Assembly: GCA_022072255.1 (NCBI GenBank)
Contig: JAJVHZ010000081.1
Coordinates: 1 to 56,481, forward strand
Direction: 5' to 3'
Length of the DNA stretch: 56,481 bases
Origin: Gammaproteobacteria bacterium
GTDB taxonomy: Bacteria > Pseudomonadota > Gammaproteobacteria > JAJPIJ01
The notes under the pieces: generated by a model
Told to the model about the DNA's origin: nothing
The model's database searches: none
Seen by the model: only the letters and a program-made list of their open reading frames with translations
Shown here: one piece after another, positions 1 to 8,904 of the stretch
How positions within the stretch are numbered: the stretch's first letter is position 1
How the letters are laid out: each line of letters opens with the position of its first letter
Position numbers and translations under genes: made by a program

Positions 1-121
1 GCACGACGTGCAAAACGGCGACATTATCCTCTTCCATGACGAATTTCCGGTCACACATCAGGCCCTCGAGCAACTCATTCCGTACTGGAAGGAAAAGGGT
101 CACGAGTTCGCTGCGCTGTAG
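1..121 (+). CDS. Polysaccharide deacetylase, C-terminal fragment (5' end outside window)
   Basis: The first 121 bases hold an open frame, in phase from base 2, that ends with TAG at 119-121. Its last 39 residues include GDIILFHDE and end in KEKGHEFAAL. This matches the final strand and helix of NodB-fold polysaccharide deacetylases, where a Leu-His-Asp motif near the C-terminus supplies a catalytic histidine. The N-terminal metal-binding motifs lie outside the window. It runs on plus, converging on the minus-strand EPS genes, so it belongs to a different transcription unit. The family call rests on one short motif and the layout around it. Confidence 0.6.
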   Translation, partial: HDVQNGDIILFHDEFPVTHQALEQLIPYWKEKGHEFAAL

Positions 122-263
122 TGTTAGCACCGCGAATTCAGTGCCAAGGTGATTTAGTCCGCCGAACGTAGAATGAATGGCATAACGGCTGCGCTCCGTT
201 TCTCCTCTCCATACCCTCGCGCCCTCCACACCCACGGAATCCGGGAATATCTCCCGAACTGCA

Positions 264-1877
264 TTACCACCAGCCGTTTGCCGCCTCAGCGGTGGACATC
301 TCCTTGGAGCGTGGCCCCTCGCGACCGTCGACAGTCATGGCACTTACTGCGTAGGCGTGAGCCCCGCCTGCGCCGACATCGACAAAAAACTCCCCCCCGC
401 GTGGCGACATCGGTACTCGCTTTCCGTCCCGGTAGACTACATACTCGTAAACACCTTTCGTTTCGACGTCGCTCCATTCGATGAGATATGAATCGAGGAA
501 GCGTATCACTTTTACTCCCTTGGGAGCGGGCGGCGTTCCGGACTCGGTCGAGAGCACGTTGTTGCCACTCAACGTCAACTTGCCGACGGAGTTTTCGCCA
601 ACCGAAAAACCATTCGCAAGGTACTTGTTGTCCGTCACGGTCACGGAGTCAGCCGGCGAGAACTGGACGGCGTATGGCTCATTTGCCTGAATCTTGCCTT
701 TACGTGCGATAATTGTGTTGTTGTTTACGGTGATGTCCCGCATCAGCGGATCGGTATCATCGCTTCCGACAAAAACGCCGATGACATCACCACGCACATC
801 GCTCGCCGCGATGATCGTGTTGTTCTCGAAGATATTGTCGCCGCTCGAGTATCTGTCCCGAATTCCATAAACGTTGTTCTCGACATACTCGCCTTTCGTG
901 GCGCTCGAGGAGTACTGCACATCGATCCGGTTCCCGTAGACGAAATTGCCGCTTGCCCCCACCTCGACACCTTGTCCCCAGCCATCGACGTTTATTCCGC
1001 GGCCATCATCGCTGATGATCTGATTGTCGTAGATGTGGACGTTGTGGCTTCGTCCGGCAAGAAGGATCCCGTAAGGCGCCTTGCTGCCCGGGCGGCGCTT
1101 CTGCTGTATGCGATTCTTGTAGACATCGGATCTGTTGGCGTTGTCCGCTCCGATGTATATGAGCTGCATCCCGCGGTGCCCCCCGACCAGGATGTTGTCG
1201 TGAATCTCGATCCCGCCGCGGTTTCGGGCGGAGAGCGACAACGGATCGGCTCCGTAGCCGTCGATTGCCGACGTGTCGCCGAGCACCTCTATGTACGTCC
1301 TGAATATCTTCGACTGATTGAAGCTGTATCCCTTGTCGGCCTGTATTCCGCCCGACTCCACGCCAACCGTGCGAATGACGAGATCGTGAATCATGTGGGG
1401 GCCGACCTGCCAAGATGCACCGTATAGAAAGATTGCTGGTGAATCCTGTGACTCTCCAGCCCCCTGCAGTATGGTGCCGTTGGTAATGGTGACCCGGTCC
1501 ACGCCGACCGCCACGTATACACCGAATACCGAGGTCGAGGTCGGCTCGGCGTTGTATGTGATTGTGTGACCATTCAAATCCAGCGTCACGTCATCGGCGG
1601 TGATGACGACTGCCGTTCCCGGCACTGTCAGATCGGATTCCATTTTGTGGACCCGATTCGGGTGATCCAGGACCAGCGCGGCGGGGGGGATCTCGTCGCG
1701 TGGGTTCTCCCCGGAACCGCCTCCGCCGCCACTCGTTCTTTCGCCTCGGCTGGCGACGCCCACGTCGCCACGGACCACGAATGGCAGCCAACAGGTCCCG
1801 AATATCGCGATGCAGAAAATGACCCTCAACGAAACCCGCTGTGCAATCTGGCGACTGTTAGCAAATATCGTGATCAT
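264..1877 (-). CDS. Secreted right-handed beta-helix protein with C-terminal FN3-like domain
   Basis: A 537-residue protein with a hydrophobic export segment at about residues 17-36, then a Gly/Ser linker (about 51-56). A long parallel beta-helix follows, opened by a strand pattern typical of pectate-lyase-fold proteins (VTLDLNGHTI) and continued by repeated Asn-rich turns such as HDNILVGG, YDNQIIS, FENNTIIAAS and VNNNTIIARK. Residues from about 448 on look like a fibronectin type III domain. Such proteins in EPS loci are often polysaccharide lyases, epimerases or matrix proteins, but I see no diagnostic catalytic residues. The ATG at 1877 follows a good ribosome site (AGGGACAGGA). It is the last gene of the minus-strand run, 82 bp after the deacetylase-like gene. 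Confidence 0.8.
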   Translation of the reverse strand: MITIFANSRQIAQRVSLRVIFCIAIFGTCWLPFVVRGDVGVASRGERTSGGGGGSGENPRDEIPPAALVLDHPNRVHKMESDLTVPGTAVVITADDVTLDLNGHTITYNAEPTSTSVFGVYVAVGVDRVTITNGTILQGAGESQDSPAIFLYGASWQVGPHMIHDLVIRTVGVESGGIQADKGYSFNQSKIFRTYIEVLGDTSAIDGYGADPLSLSARNRGGIEIHDNILVGGHRGMQLIYIGADNANRSDVYKNRIQQKRRPGSKAPYGILLAGRSHNVHIYDNQIISDDGRGINVDGWGQGVEVGASGNFVYGNRIDVQYSSSATKGEYVENNVYGIRDRYSSGDNIFENNTIIAASDVRGDVIGVFVGSDDTDPLMRDITVNNNTIIARKGKIQANEPYAVQFSPADSVTVTDNKYLANGFSVGENSVGKLTLSGNNVLSTESGTPPAPKGVKVIRFLDSYLIEWSDVETKGVYEYVVYRDGKRVPMSPRGGEFFVDVGAGGAHAYAVSAMTVDGREGPRSKEMSTAEAANGWW

Positions 1878-1959
1878 TCCTGTCCCTCAGCGCTGTAACC
1901 GGCACCCCTCACGAGGCATGAAAAGGCAAATCGTGAACGGCTCGCGTATCGATAAACGC

Positions 1960-3372
1960 TCAGGCACCCAACGCCCGATCCACCGCGGCTCGATAGATGT
2001 ATGGAAGTGACACCACGATCGCCGCATCGCTTGGATTGCCCCGATCATTCAGGCGAACTCTGCACTCGCCTTCCCCCGCAATCCGCAACTCGTGGATGTA
2101 CCCCCGACTGCAGGCGAGATCGACCCGGGTGACCTTGCCGCCCTCCAGCGATTCCAGGGGGTGTTCCGAGAACAGCATCCTCGTATCGTTTCTAGGCTGA
2201 GTCACTTCGACCATGACCCGCTCTGGCGTATACGTTGTTACCAGGGCACGCGCGTTGCTGAAGAAGCCACGATTCACCGGCCTCGCAATCTCGTGGTCGC
2301 GATACTTCCCGGCATCCCCATCCCGTCCAGCCTCCGCCGCTTTTGCGATGTTATACGCCTCTCGCGCCGTTACGTAATGAAGCCGGCATCCGGCAGTCCT
2401 GCACAGTTCCTCCAGTTCGCTATGCAGCCTTTCCATCTGTTCTCCGAGAAACATCTCCCGACTCTGCATGCCGTGCGTGTGCAGCTTCACGAAAAGCCAT
2501 TCCGGACGGCCGACGACACAGACGCCTGCCTTGATCCACAGGTCGATTCGACGTCGGAAATACGGCGTGAAGGACTCCAACGCCGCATACTCGATGTATC
2601 CTTGCGACCAGTCGATACACAGCGGTCCCTCGAAGATCACGAGATCGCCGCTCGCAGAGCCGCCGACCCGCATCGGAACACCGATATCGTAGGATTTCGG
2701 ATCGGGGGTGTCCGTCGCGTAATAGATCGAATTTACGGTGCTTGGCTGCGAGTTGACGCTGAAGGCGGGAAAGGTGTAATCGGCGTAGCAGCCCGCATCG
2801 CCCAGTATCGACAACTCCGTGTTGACGCCGCTCATCCCAGCGTCGCGCCGTCCGTTATCGAGGGCCCAGTTTCCAGCGATGTACGCAAAGCGCTTCTGCG
2901 GACTCCTTTCGGCCGTGAGCATCGCGCCAAATTCGTTAAACCACCGTACACCCTCGCCGATGGTCGTTGCGAAGTGCTCGGGCGTATCGTTTCCATGGTG
3001 AAGGTGGAAGTCGATCTCCCCGAAACCCTTGTGGACGAACTCGCTCAGAATGCGCACACAGTCGTCATTCGGATAGTCGTAACGATAGAACCATGAATGC
3101 TGAGGTGTAATGCCGTCCGCGTCGCGATGCCGTGCCGCGATGCCCGCAAACGCCTCGCACCACTCCCGGACACGCTGTACGCCGCGTTCGCCTTCCTTTC
3201 TGGAAGGTTCAAAATGATCCACCACCAGGAACATCAGGTCGGTGATTTCCGTTCCAAGCTTTCCCCCATCGCCGCGCGCGGCCATCTTCCGAAGGTAGTC
3301 CGGAAGCCAGATGTGACAATTCCAGCGAAGGAATCGGATGAAAAGCTGTGCGATGTTGAGAATGGTTGTCAT
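1960..3372 (-). CDS. Polysaccharide deacetylase-like (NodB-fold) protein of uncertain substrate
   Basis: A 470-residue protein. Metal-site-like motifs occur in the order expected for carbohydrate esterases: VDHFEP at 51-56, HLHHGND at 123-129, a segment NWALDNG at 168-174 resembling the deacetylase motif that positions a basic residue and Asp, and KLHTHG at 296-301. It lacks the canonical TFDDG signature, so this is a divergent family; I call it from the spacing and chemistry of the motifs, not from a recognised name. The C-terminal 100 residues look like an appended beta-sandwich. It sits between a glycosyltransferase gene (31 bp upstream) and the beta-helix gene, so a role in modifying the EPS repeat unit is likely. 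A non-catalytic role remains possible. Confidence 0.6.
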   Translation of the reverse strand: MTTILNIAQLFIRFLRWNCHIWLPDYLRKMAARGDGGKLGTEITDLMFLVVDHFEPSRKEGERGVQRVREWCEAFAGIAARHRDADGITPQHSWFYRYDYPNDDCVRILSEFVHKGFGEIDFHLHHGNDTPEHFATTIGEGVRWFNEFGAMLTAERSPQKRFAYIAGNWALDNGRRDAGMSGVNTELSILGDAGCYADYTFPAFSVNSQPSTVNSIYYATDTPDPKSYDIGVPMRVGGSASGDLVIFEGPLCIDWSQGYIEYAALESFTPYFRRRIDLWIKAGVCVVGRPEWLFVKLHTHGMQSREMFLGEQMERLHSELEELCRTAGCRLHYVTAREAYNIAKAAEAGRDGDAGKYRDHEIARPVNRGFFSNARALVTTYTPERVMVEVTQPRNDTRMLFSEHPLESLEGGKVTRVDLACSRGYIHELRIAGEGECRVRLNDRGNPSDAAIVVSLPYIYRAAVDRALGA

Positions 3373-3403
3373 CGTGCGTCACATCCTGGGACTCAGCTTC
3401 CTT

Positions 3404-4618
3404 CTACCGATTCGGCCTCGGCTCATGCCGGTAAGTGCCGGCGTCAATGAGCCTTTCATAAAACGATTGAGTCCGAGCCACGCACCTGGACGCGTCGAAC
3501 AACTCGTCCGCCACCGCGCGCCCTCGTAGGCCAAGCTCCCGCGCACGGTCCGGATTTGACAGAAGCTCTTTCATTGCTGCAGCCATCGCCTCGCTGTCGC
3601 CAACGCGAACCACGTAGCCGTTGACATTGTCGGTGACCAGTTCGGGGTTACCGCCTACAGCCGTACATACCACCGGCAAGCCTGCAGCCATGTATTCGAT
3701 GATCGCATTTGAGAGGCCCTCGGAGCTCGAACTGAGAACGCCGACGTCGCTTGCCTTGAGTAGGCGGGGAACATCTGTCCTGGACCCAAGGAAATGAACC
3801 GTCCCGGAGAGGCCCAGCGACATTGTCAGTGCCTCGAGCTTTTCGCGCTCCTCACCCTCTCCCACGATCACTACATGCACATTGGGGTGCTCTGTCGCGA
3901 TCTGTCCGACGCTCTTGAGAAAGACATCGATTGCCTTGACCGGCCGCAGGTTGGCCACGAGGATGACCATCGGGGTACTCGCCGCGATACCGAGTTCCGT
4001 TCGAACGTCTTGTCTCATGGTATCGTCATCGGCATTGAACGCGTCGAGCACGACGCCATTGTAAATGAGCTCAATCTTTTCGGGCGGGATGCCCTCCACC
4101 TCTTGAACGTGCCGCTTTACCGCTTGCGAGTTGACGACGAACCGAGTTGCCCCCGGATTCAGCAGCTTGAGTAGACCAAGCTCCAGCGGATTGTGCCAGT
4201 ATCCCGCGTTGCGCCTGGTCGCAAGCACGACCGGAACCTGCGCGACCTTCGCCGCGATCGTCCCCGCGATGTTGCTGTCGCGAAAATGTATCTGAAGTAT
4301 GTCGATGCGCTGGCGGCGGAGAAAACTGGCAAACCGTAGAATCCTGGCCCAACTCGACGGGCGGTAAAAAGACGCGATGTCGACGTTGTATTGCGGGCAT
4401 AGAGACCGCCTGGCTCTGAACCAGGTGGAATCGCGCAGAAAGCAGAGGTAGGGTTCGAATCGGTCCCTGTCAATTCTCTCCAACAGCATTTCGAGCTGTG
4501 TCTCGGTACCTCCCATCTTTTCATCGATGGTATCAATCAAAAACGCAACCCTTATCTTGCGAGTCGCGGATTCCTCTTCTTGATACCCGCCGTACATGTA
4601 TGGGCTGGCTGAATACAT
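3404..4618 (-). CDS. Glycosyltransferase family 4 (GT-B fold)
   Basis: A 404-residue GT-B enzyme. The N-terminal Rossmann half begins at residue 21 (KIRVAFLIDTID) with the acceptor loop MGGTETQ. The C-terminal half has the nucleotide-sugar signature EGLSNAIIEYMAAGLPVV, a Glu-x7-Glu pair typical of retaining GT4 enzymes. There is no signal peptide, so it should act at the cytoplasmic face, adding a sugar to the lipid-linked EPS repeat unit. The donor cannot be read from the sequence. It starts 21 bp after the stop of the CapK-like gene, implying co-transcription. The residues before Lys21 are not conserved in the fold, so the start could be a few codons later. Confidence 0.87.
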   Translation of the reverse strand: MYSASPYMYGGYQEEESATRKIRVAFLIDTIDEKMGGTETQLEMLLERIDRDRFEPYLCFLRDSTWFRARRSLCPQYNVDIASFYRPSSWARILRFASFLRRQRIDILQIHFRDSNIAGTIAAKVAQVPVVLATRRNAGYWHNPLELGLLKLLNPGATRFVVNSQAVKRHVQEVEGIPPEKIELIYNGVVLDAFNADDDTMRQDVRTELGIAASTPMVILVANLRPVKAIDVFLKSVGQIATEHPNVHVVIVGEGEEREKLEALTMSLGLSGTVHFLGSRTDVPRLLKASDVGVLSSSSEGLSNAIIEYMAAGLPVVCTAVGGNPELVTDNVNGYVVRVGDSEAMAAAMKELLSNPDRARELGLRGRAVADELFDASRCVARTQSFYERLIDAGTYRHEPRPNR

Positions 4619-4639
4619 GATTTCACGTGCTCCCGGATG

Positions 4640-6046
4640 TCACTTCGACATGCGGGCCGAGGACACATCGTCTCTCACCGGCGGCCGCCCGGCTGGCAGC
4701 TGACTGGTTACATAGCGGTACTTGCCCGAGGGATCGCGCGCTATCGCATCCACATGCTCGAAGCGCACTCGCACCCTCGGTCCGACGATCTTCTGGAACC
4801 GCACCTGCAGATCCGTCAAATCGAGACTTCCGCCCGAGCGATTGACTACCTTGACGAGCAGCTCGGTCCAATTGGTCTGTATGACCTGAAACTGCGCCTC
4901 CAGATCGACACTGTTTATGGCCTCGACGAACAGATATCCGGGTTTCGGATTTCCGTCTCCGTCGTAGAGGATGTCACGATCCCTCCCCACGATTCGGTCA
5001 ATCAACGGCAGCGGCGACCCGCAGCCGCAGCTGCTATTCTCGGCAACGACCGCAAGGTCGCCAATCTCATACCGGATCAGCGGCATTCCCCGATTGAAAA
5101 GATCGGTGACCACCACTTTCCCCATCTGTCCTGGCACGGCGGCGTTGCCGCTCGCGTCGAGAATTTCGACGAAAGCGCCGTCCAGAAAAAGGTGCATGCC
5201 GCGGTGTTCGCGGCATTCGCAGGCGATTACACCGCATTCACGGGTCCCGAATTTCTCGAACACCTCGCCGCCGAACGTGTCGGCGAAAAGCCTGCGCTGC
5301 TGGGGATAGAGATTCTCGCCGGTGCAGCTGGTCGCAGCCACCTTTGGCAGCTCAATGCCGCGACGATTCACGAATTCCGCAAATACCGCCAAAGAGTTCG
5401 GGAAGCACTTTATGATGCTCGGCGCGAATTCCCTGTACCCCCCGACGAATGCCTCCATGTACTCGTCGGTGATGTGGTGCGGATCGAATCTCAGCATCCG
5501 CTCGCACGTCGCGTTGCGGAATGCTGCTTTCCAGCGGTCGCCGATGCTGTCGTGATGCGAGGCCGCGACGAAGAGCGCCGCCTTGTCACCGAGCCGGTAG
5601 CCCATCCAGTTATCGAAATACAACTCCTGTGCCTTGCGCAGGTATATGCATTCCTTGTCACGCACGAACGTCATGGGCAGCCCCGTTGACCCTCCGGTGC
5701 GCGCGTGTATCAGCCGATCGGCCGGCACGTTGCGGGCAATCAGGCGCGAAAGGTTGCCGCGAATGATCTCCTTTGTGAGCAGCGGCAGGGCGCGAAAGCG
5801 TGCCGCGTCCCCGGAACGAGGTGAGAATCCGCACTCATCGAAAGTCGTCCGATAATACTCAACATTTTCATATGCGTGCTCGAGCGTTTCCTGCAGCCGG
5901 TGCTGCTGACGCGCCCGCAGTTGCTCGACAGTCATAGTGCCGATGTCGTCGAACTTGTCGAGCAGGCCCAGCTGCGCAAGATCACCGTCCTTTATCGTCC
6001 ACAAGGGATAAAACACATTTCGCACGACCGCAGACATCAAACTCAT
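4640..6046 (-). CDS. CapK/PaaK-like AMP-forming ligase family protein
   Basis: A 468-residue relative of phenylacetate-CoA ligase, often called CapK in polysaccharide loci. The ATP-binding motif HARTGGSTGLPMTFVRD is intact and is followed by the acceptor loop region FEKFGTRECGVIA. CapK-like proteins are recurrent in capsule and EPS clusters, probably activating a carboxylate for attachment to the glycan; the actual substrate is unknown. I chose the ATG at 6046, which has AGGAAAG a few bases upstream. The frame also runs 12 codons further to a TTG at 6082, which lacks as good a ribosome site. The gene is followed closely by the GT4 gene and preceded by a 435-bp gap that could hold its promoter. 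Confidence 0.82.
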   Translation of the reverse strand: MSLMSAVVRNVFYPLWTIKDGDLAQLGLLDKFDDIGTMTVEQLRARQQHRLQETLEHAYENVEYYRTTFDECGFSPRSGDAARFRALPLLTKEIIRGNLSRLIARNVPADRLIHARTGGSTGLPMTFVRDKECIYLRKAQELYFDNWMGYRLGDKAALFVAASHHDSIGDRWKAAFRNATCERMLRFDPHHITDEYMEAFVGGYREFAPSIIKCFPNSLAVFAEFVNRRGIELPKVAATSCTGENLYPQQRRLFADTFGGEVFEKFGTRECGVIACECREHRGMHLFLDGAFVEILDASGNAAVPGQMGKVVVTDLFNRGMPLIRYEIGDLAVVAENSSCGCGSPLPLIDRIVGRDRDILYDGDGNPKPGYLFVEAINSVDLEAQFQVIQTNWTELLVKVVNRSGGSLDLTDLQVRFQKIVGPRVRVRFEHVDAIARDPSGKYRYVTSQLPAGRPPVRDDVSSARMSK

Positions 6047-6481
6047 CGGCGCTTTCCTGTCTCCATGCCTCAACGTTGTCAATACTGACTGACCCGGTAC
6101 TCACCATTCAGGGCCCACGGCGAATCCGATCGATAAGCTCGAATTCTGCACGCAAATGCCGGTGTAAGTCGGTGCAGTACATCACTATTTGATGCCTTCA
6201 GGCACCCGTCTCTTCCTGCGCCGTCAGATGCCAGAGGCGGACAGACCCACCTCGGTCAACCCAGCGGGGTGCACTGGTGGTCCATGGCATCCGAAATGCG
6301 TTTCCACGCCCCGGCTTCGCTGCCTGCCACAGATCCACGGAGACCTGTCCGATGGCCTGCATCGCCACGCGGACTACGCCGCCAATGTGACAGTCCGCCC
6401 GGGCTAATCAGCACCAGCAAGTAATCCGCCCGGGACGGGCGAACTCTGGTCCCCGTCAGGTAGTCGATGTCACTTCAGTAG
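6047..6481. other. Intergenic region with a spaced direct repeat
   Basis: No convincing gene. The decamer TCCGCCCGGG occurs at 6394-6403 and again at 6425-6434, spaced 31 bp start to start (about three helical turns), which could be a regulator's paired site. A 6-bp stem (GACGGG/CCCGTC with a 12-nt loop, around 6435-6462) lies just past the end of the deacetylase gene but has no T-run. No riboswitch consensus was recognised. Confidence 0.4.
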
Positions 6482-7387
6482 CTACGCCGCCGCCCCACGG
6501 TGTTTCACGCCGGCGGAATTCTCCGCCTCGGTTGCGGACTGAAGCAGGCCAAGCCCCTGCAAAACTGAACGTGCGGTGTCGAACTCGAATTCCGAAGTCA
6601 ATGTCTCCAGCCGTGCTCGACACCGCTTAAGATTGTTGTAGTGGCGAAAGCGCGAAATCAGTCCGGCCTTGATACGCGGCTGGTCCGGGTCGATTTCCCA
6701 GGGATGCAAATAGAAAATGAAGGGCATCCGGTCGCGTTCGTTGATCTGGTTCAATGCGTACCGGGAGAACGCATAAGGGAACAGACGAAAATAGCCGCCA
6801 CCTGCGACCGGCACGTCGTATTTCACCATCCGGTAGGTTGAAAGAGGAAACTCGACTATCGCCTTGCCGCCTTGCAGCGACATGCGATGGGGAACTCGCG
6901 GCGACCCCGGGATGCCGTAACGGTCATGCCGCACGGGGAATATGCTCGAGTCGTACTGGAAACCGAGGCCGGCCAGGATGTCCAATGCCCAGATTGACTG
7001 ATTGACGATCGAATAGCTCGCGGCACGGTACCCGATTACCGGCGCTTGCACGGTGTCTTCGAGCACCTGCTTCGCTCTGCGTGTCTCTGCCAAAAACACC
7101 TCGGGGGTCTGGCGATAGACGAGCTCATGGGTTAGCCCGTGGCAGGCGACTTCGTGGCCGGACGCAGCTATCTCACGAATCAGACCAGGATATCTCTCGG
7201 CAACCCATCCGAGCACGAAGAACGTGCACGCAACTCCCCGTTCATGGAACAACTCGAGCAACGCACGGGTATTAGCCTCGACCCGGCATTCGAGTTTCGC
7301 CCAGTCGTTGCGGTCAATTACCGACGAAAATGCCGAGACGTGAAAGTAGTCCTCGACATCCACCGTCATGACATTTTTCGTTCTCAT
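6482..7387 (-). CDS. XrtA/PEP-CTERM-locus polysaccharide deacetylase
   Basis: A 301-residue deacetylase of the subfamily tied to exosortase A loci. The N-terminus MRTKNVMTVDVEDYFHV carries the catalytic and metal-binding Asp pair (DVED, residues 10-13). The zinc site continues with the CHGLTH motif (H-x3-H) after HEVA, the Arg motif GYRAASYSI, and the C-terminal FYLHPWEID histidine motif. The extra C-terminal region after that motif is typical of the subfamily. It probably de-N-acetylates hexosamines of the EPS. The frame is open upstream, but the ATG at 7387 is preceded by GGAG at the right spacing and starts exactly where the family starts, so I use it. A sigma-54-like site lies about 55 bp upstream. 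Confidence 0.9.
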   Translation of the reverse strand: MRTKNVMTVDVEDYFHVSAFSSVIDRNDWAKLECRVEANTRALLELFHERGVACTFFVLGWVAERYPGLIREIAASGHEVACHGLTHELVYRQTPEVFLAETRRAKQVLEDTVQAPVIGYRAASYSIVNQSIWALDILAGLGFQYDSSIFPVRHDRYGIPGSPRVPHRMSLQGGKAIVEFPLSTYRMVKYDVPVAGGGYFRLFPYAFSRYALNQINERDRMPFIFYLHPWEIDPDQPRIKAGLISRFRHYNNLKRCRARLETLTSEFEFDTARSVLQGLGLLQSATEAENSAGVKHRGAAA

Positions 7388-7818
7388 CGTCGTCTCCGCT
7401 GGAATCCGGGATACGGGTTCGGGGTGCTCGCCGGCACGCATGCAATCCCCGTGCGAACTGCGTTGTTTTTGGCTGGCCCCGGCCCGTGAATGGGACGTTG
7501 GCCTTGGAGTCCGGTCTGGATCCGGCCGGTTCGGCAACAAATCTGCGCTCATTCACCGAAAGCGCCTATCTCCGCGACTGCCTAATAGCGGGTGCGAGCG
7601 CGCGTGTTCGACCCGACGCTGCGGGACCTCCCCCCGCTGCGACCCGGATAACTGGGGAGGGCAATCTCGATTCGTTCGAATGTGGGCGGGAATCCCCTGC
7701 CTGAGCAGGCGTTGGAACGGCGAGCGCACCAATCTGTAGCTACGGAGCGACAACAGTTGCACTGGCTTGCCTGTGCCATCCCCCTGCCTAGGACGGATCG
7801 CACGTTCCCAGGAACCGG
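7388..7818. other. Intergenic region upstream of the XrtA-type deacetylase gene
   Basis: This 431-bp stretch separates two minus-strand EPS genes. Frames through it are short and show no protein-like composition. It contains the candidate sigma-54 site at 7441-7457 and a short palindrome (CCTGC/GCAGG near 7697-7710). I see no clear terminator for the ATPase gene that ends at 7819. Confidence 0.45.
7441..7457 (-). promoter_or_regulatory. Candidate sigma-54 promoter, one mismatch in the -24 GG
   Basis: Read on minus, the site is TCGCAC, 5 nt, TTGCAT, against the consensus TGGCAC-N5-TTGCA. The -12 element is perfect, but the first invariant G of the -24 element is C. The predicted start near 7430 gives a leader of about 43 nt before the deacetylase ATG at 7387. 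Because the invariant doublet is broken I treat it as the weakest of the set; its position and orientation are what make it worth listing. Confidence 0.35.
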
Positions 7819-8889
7819 CTATTCCACGTCGGTTCGACCCTTGATCTGCTTGACCTCGTCCTTGAACTTCTTGAGCTCCTGCCGAAGTTCGTGGATAACG
7901 GACCGCAGGTTCGTCTCCGATCCGCCCCCGACAGTGGGCTCGCCAACGCCCTCGGACGCGACTTCCCCACCCACCTCGTCAGAGTCTGCGCTGATTCTGC
8001 GGGGCGAGGCGGAAGACTTGAGCATCGTCGGCTCGTAGTCCGATTCGACGCCCTGACCGGTGCCCGGCTCCGGAGACCAAAGTTCCTGCTTTACGTCCTC
8101 AAGCACGTTGTCGATGACGGCACGATTGATATGGTGAAGCTCCTCCAAGCACCCGTAAAGCAGCACTCGATCGCAAAGCAAATTTGTCTTTCGCGGAACG
8201 CCGCCCGTGAACTCGTACAATCGCGCATAGACATCGTCATCGATGTACGGATCTCCGTTCCAGCCGACCAGTTTCAGGCGGTGTTCGATGTATTGTCGGG
8301 TCTCCTCTTCTGTGAGCGGCTGGAGATGGTACGCCGCCAATACACGCTGCCTCAACTGCTCGAATCCCTCGGACCGCATCATGGTACGGAACTCCCGCTG
8401 CCCGAGCAAAAGACTCTGAACCAATGGCTTACCCTTCCATTGGAAATTCGAGAGCATCCGCAATTCTTCTATCGTGCGCTTGGCCAGGTTCTGGGCCTCG
8501 TCGACTACGAGCAAGACCCGCTTTCCCTCCTGCACACAAACGCGAAAGTACTGCTCGAGCTTGTGCAACAGGGCGGCCTTGCTCAAGCGGTCGAAGGGAA
8601 GTCCGTATTCCGCGGCGACGAGTCGGAGCATGTCGTCGGCCTGGATCTGGGTGCTCACGAGCCGGGCAGCGACCATGCTCTTGGCGTCGAGCGCCTGGAA
8701 CAGCCGGCCTACGAGGGTCGTCTTGCCTGTACCGACGTCGCCGGTGACGACGATAAATCCCTCGCCCTGCTCTATGCCGTAGCGCAGGTACGCGAGTGCA
8801 CGCTTGTGTGTACCGCTATTGAAGAAGAAGCGGGAATCCGGACTTAATTGAAACGGACGGCTCGTAAACCCGTAAAATTGTTCGTACAT
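7819..8889 (-). CDS. XrtA-associated AAA ATPase (ExeA/GspA-like)
   Basis: A 356-residue ATPase with Walker A GDVGTGKTT at residues 50-58 and Walker B VLLVVDEAQ, in the ExeA-like family that accompanies PEP-CTERM/XrtA EPS loci. The start MYEQFYGF.SRPFQLSPD is the family's usual N-terminus. A low-complexity acidic stretch follows the ATPase core, and the C-terminus (about 315-350) is a charged helix likely to form a coiled coil. Its exact role in EPS assembly or export is not established; secretion-linked peptidoglycan or envelope remodelling is suggested by relatives. It lies 15 bp downstream of the outer-membrane protein gene, in the same operon. Confidence 0.88.
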   Translation of the reverse strand: MYEQFYGFTSRPFQLSPDSRFFFNSGTHKRALAYLRYGIEQGEGFIVVTGDVGTGKTTLVGRLFQALDAKSMVAARLVSTQIQADDMLRLVAAEYGLPFDRLSKAALLHKLEQYFRVCVQEGKRVLLVVDEAQNLAKRTIEELRMLSNFQWKGKPLVQSLLLGQREFRTMMRSEGFEQLRQRVLAAYHLQPLTEEETRQYIEHRLKLVGWNGDPYIDDDVYARLYEFTGGVPRKTNLLCDRVLLYGCLEELHHINRAVIDNVLEDVKQELWSPEPGTGQGVESDYEPTMLKSSASPRRISADSDEVGGEVASEGVGEPTVGGGSETNLRSVIHELRQELKKFKDEVKQIKGRTDVE

Positions 8890-8904
8890 GAACCCTCTTT
8901 GAAC

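Noticed and set aside
6285-6301. Sigma-54-like site TGGCAT-N5-ATGCG on plus
   Set aside because: It points toward no plus-strand gene and its -12 element is imperfect.
6417-6431. Sigma-54-like GGGCGG-N5-TTGCT on minus upstream of the CapK-like gene
   Set aside because: The doublets fit, but three of six -24 bases differ and the start would be about 360 bp from the gene.
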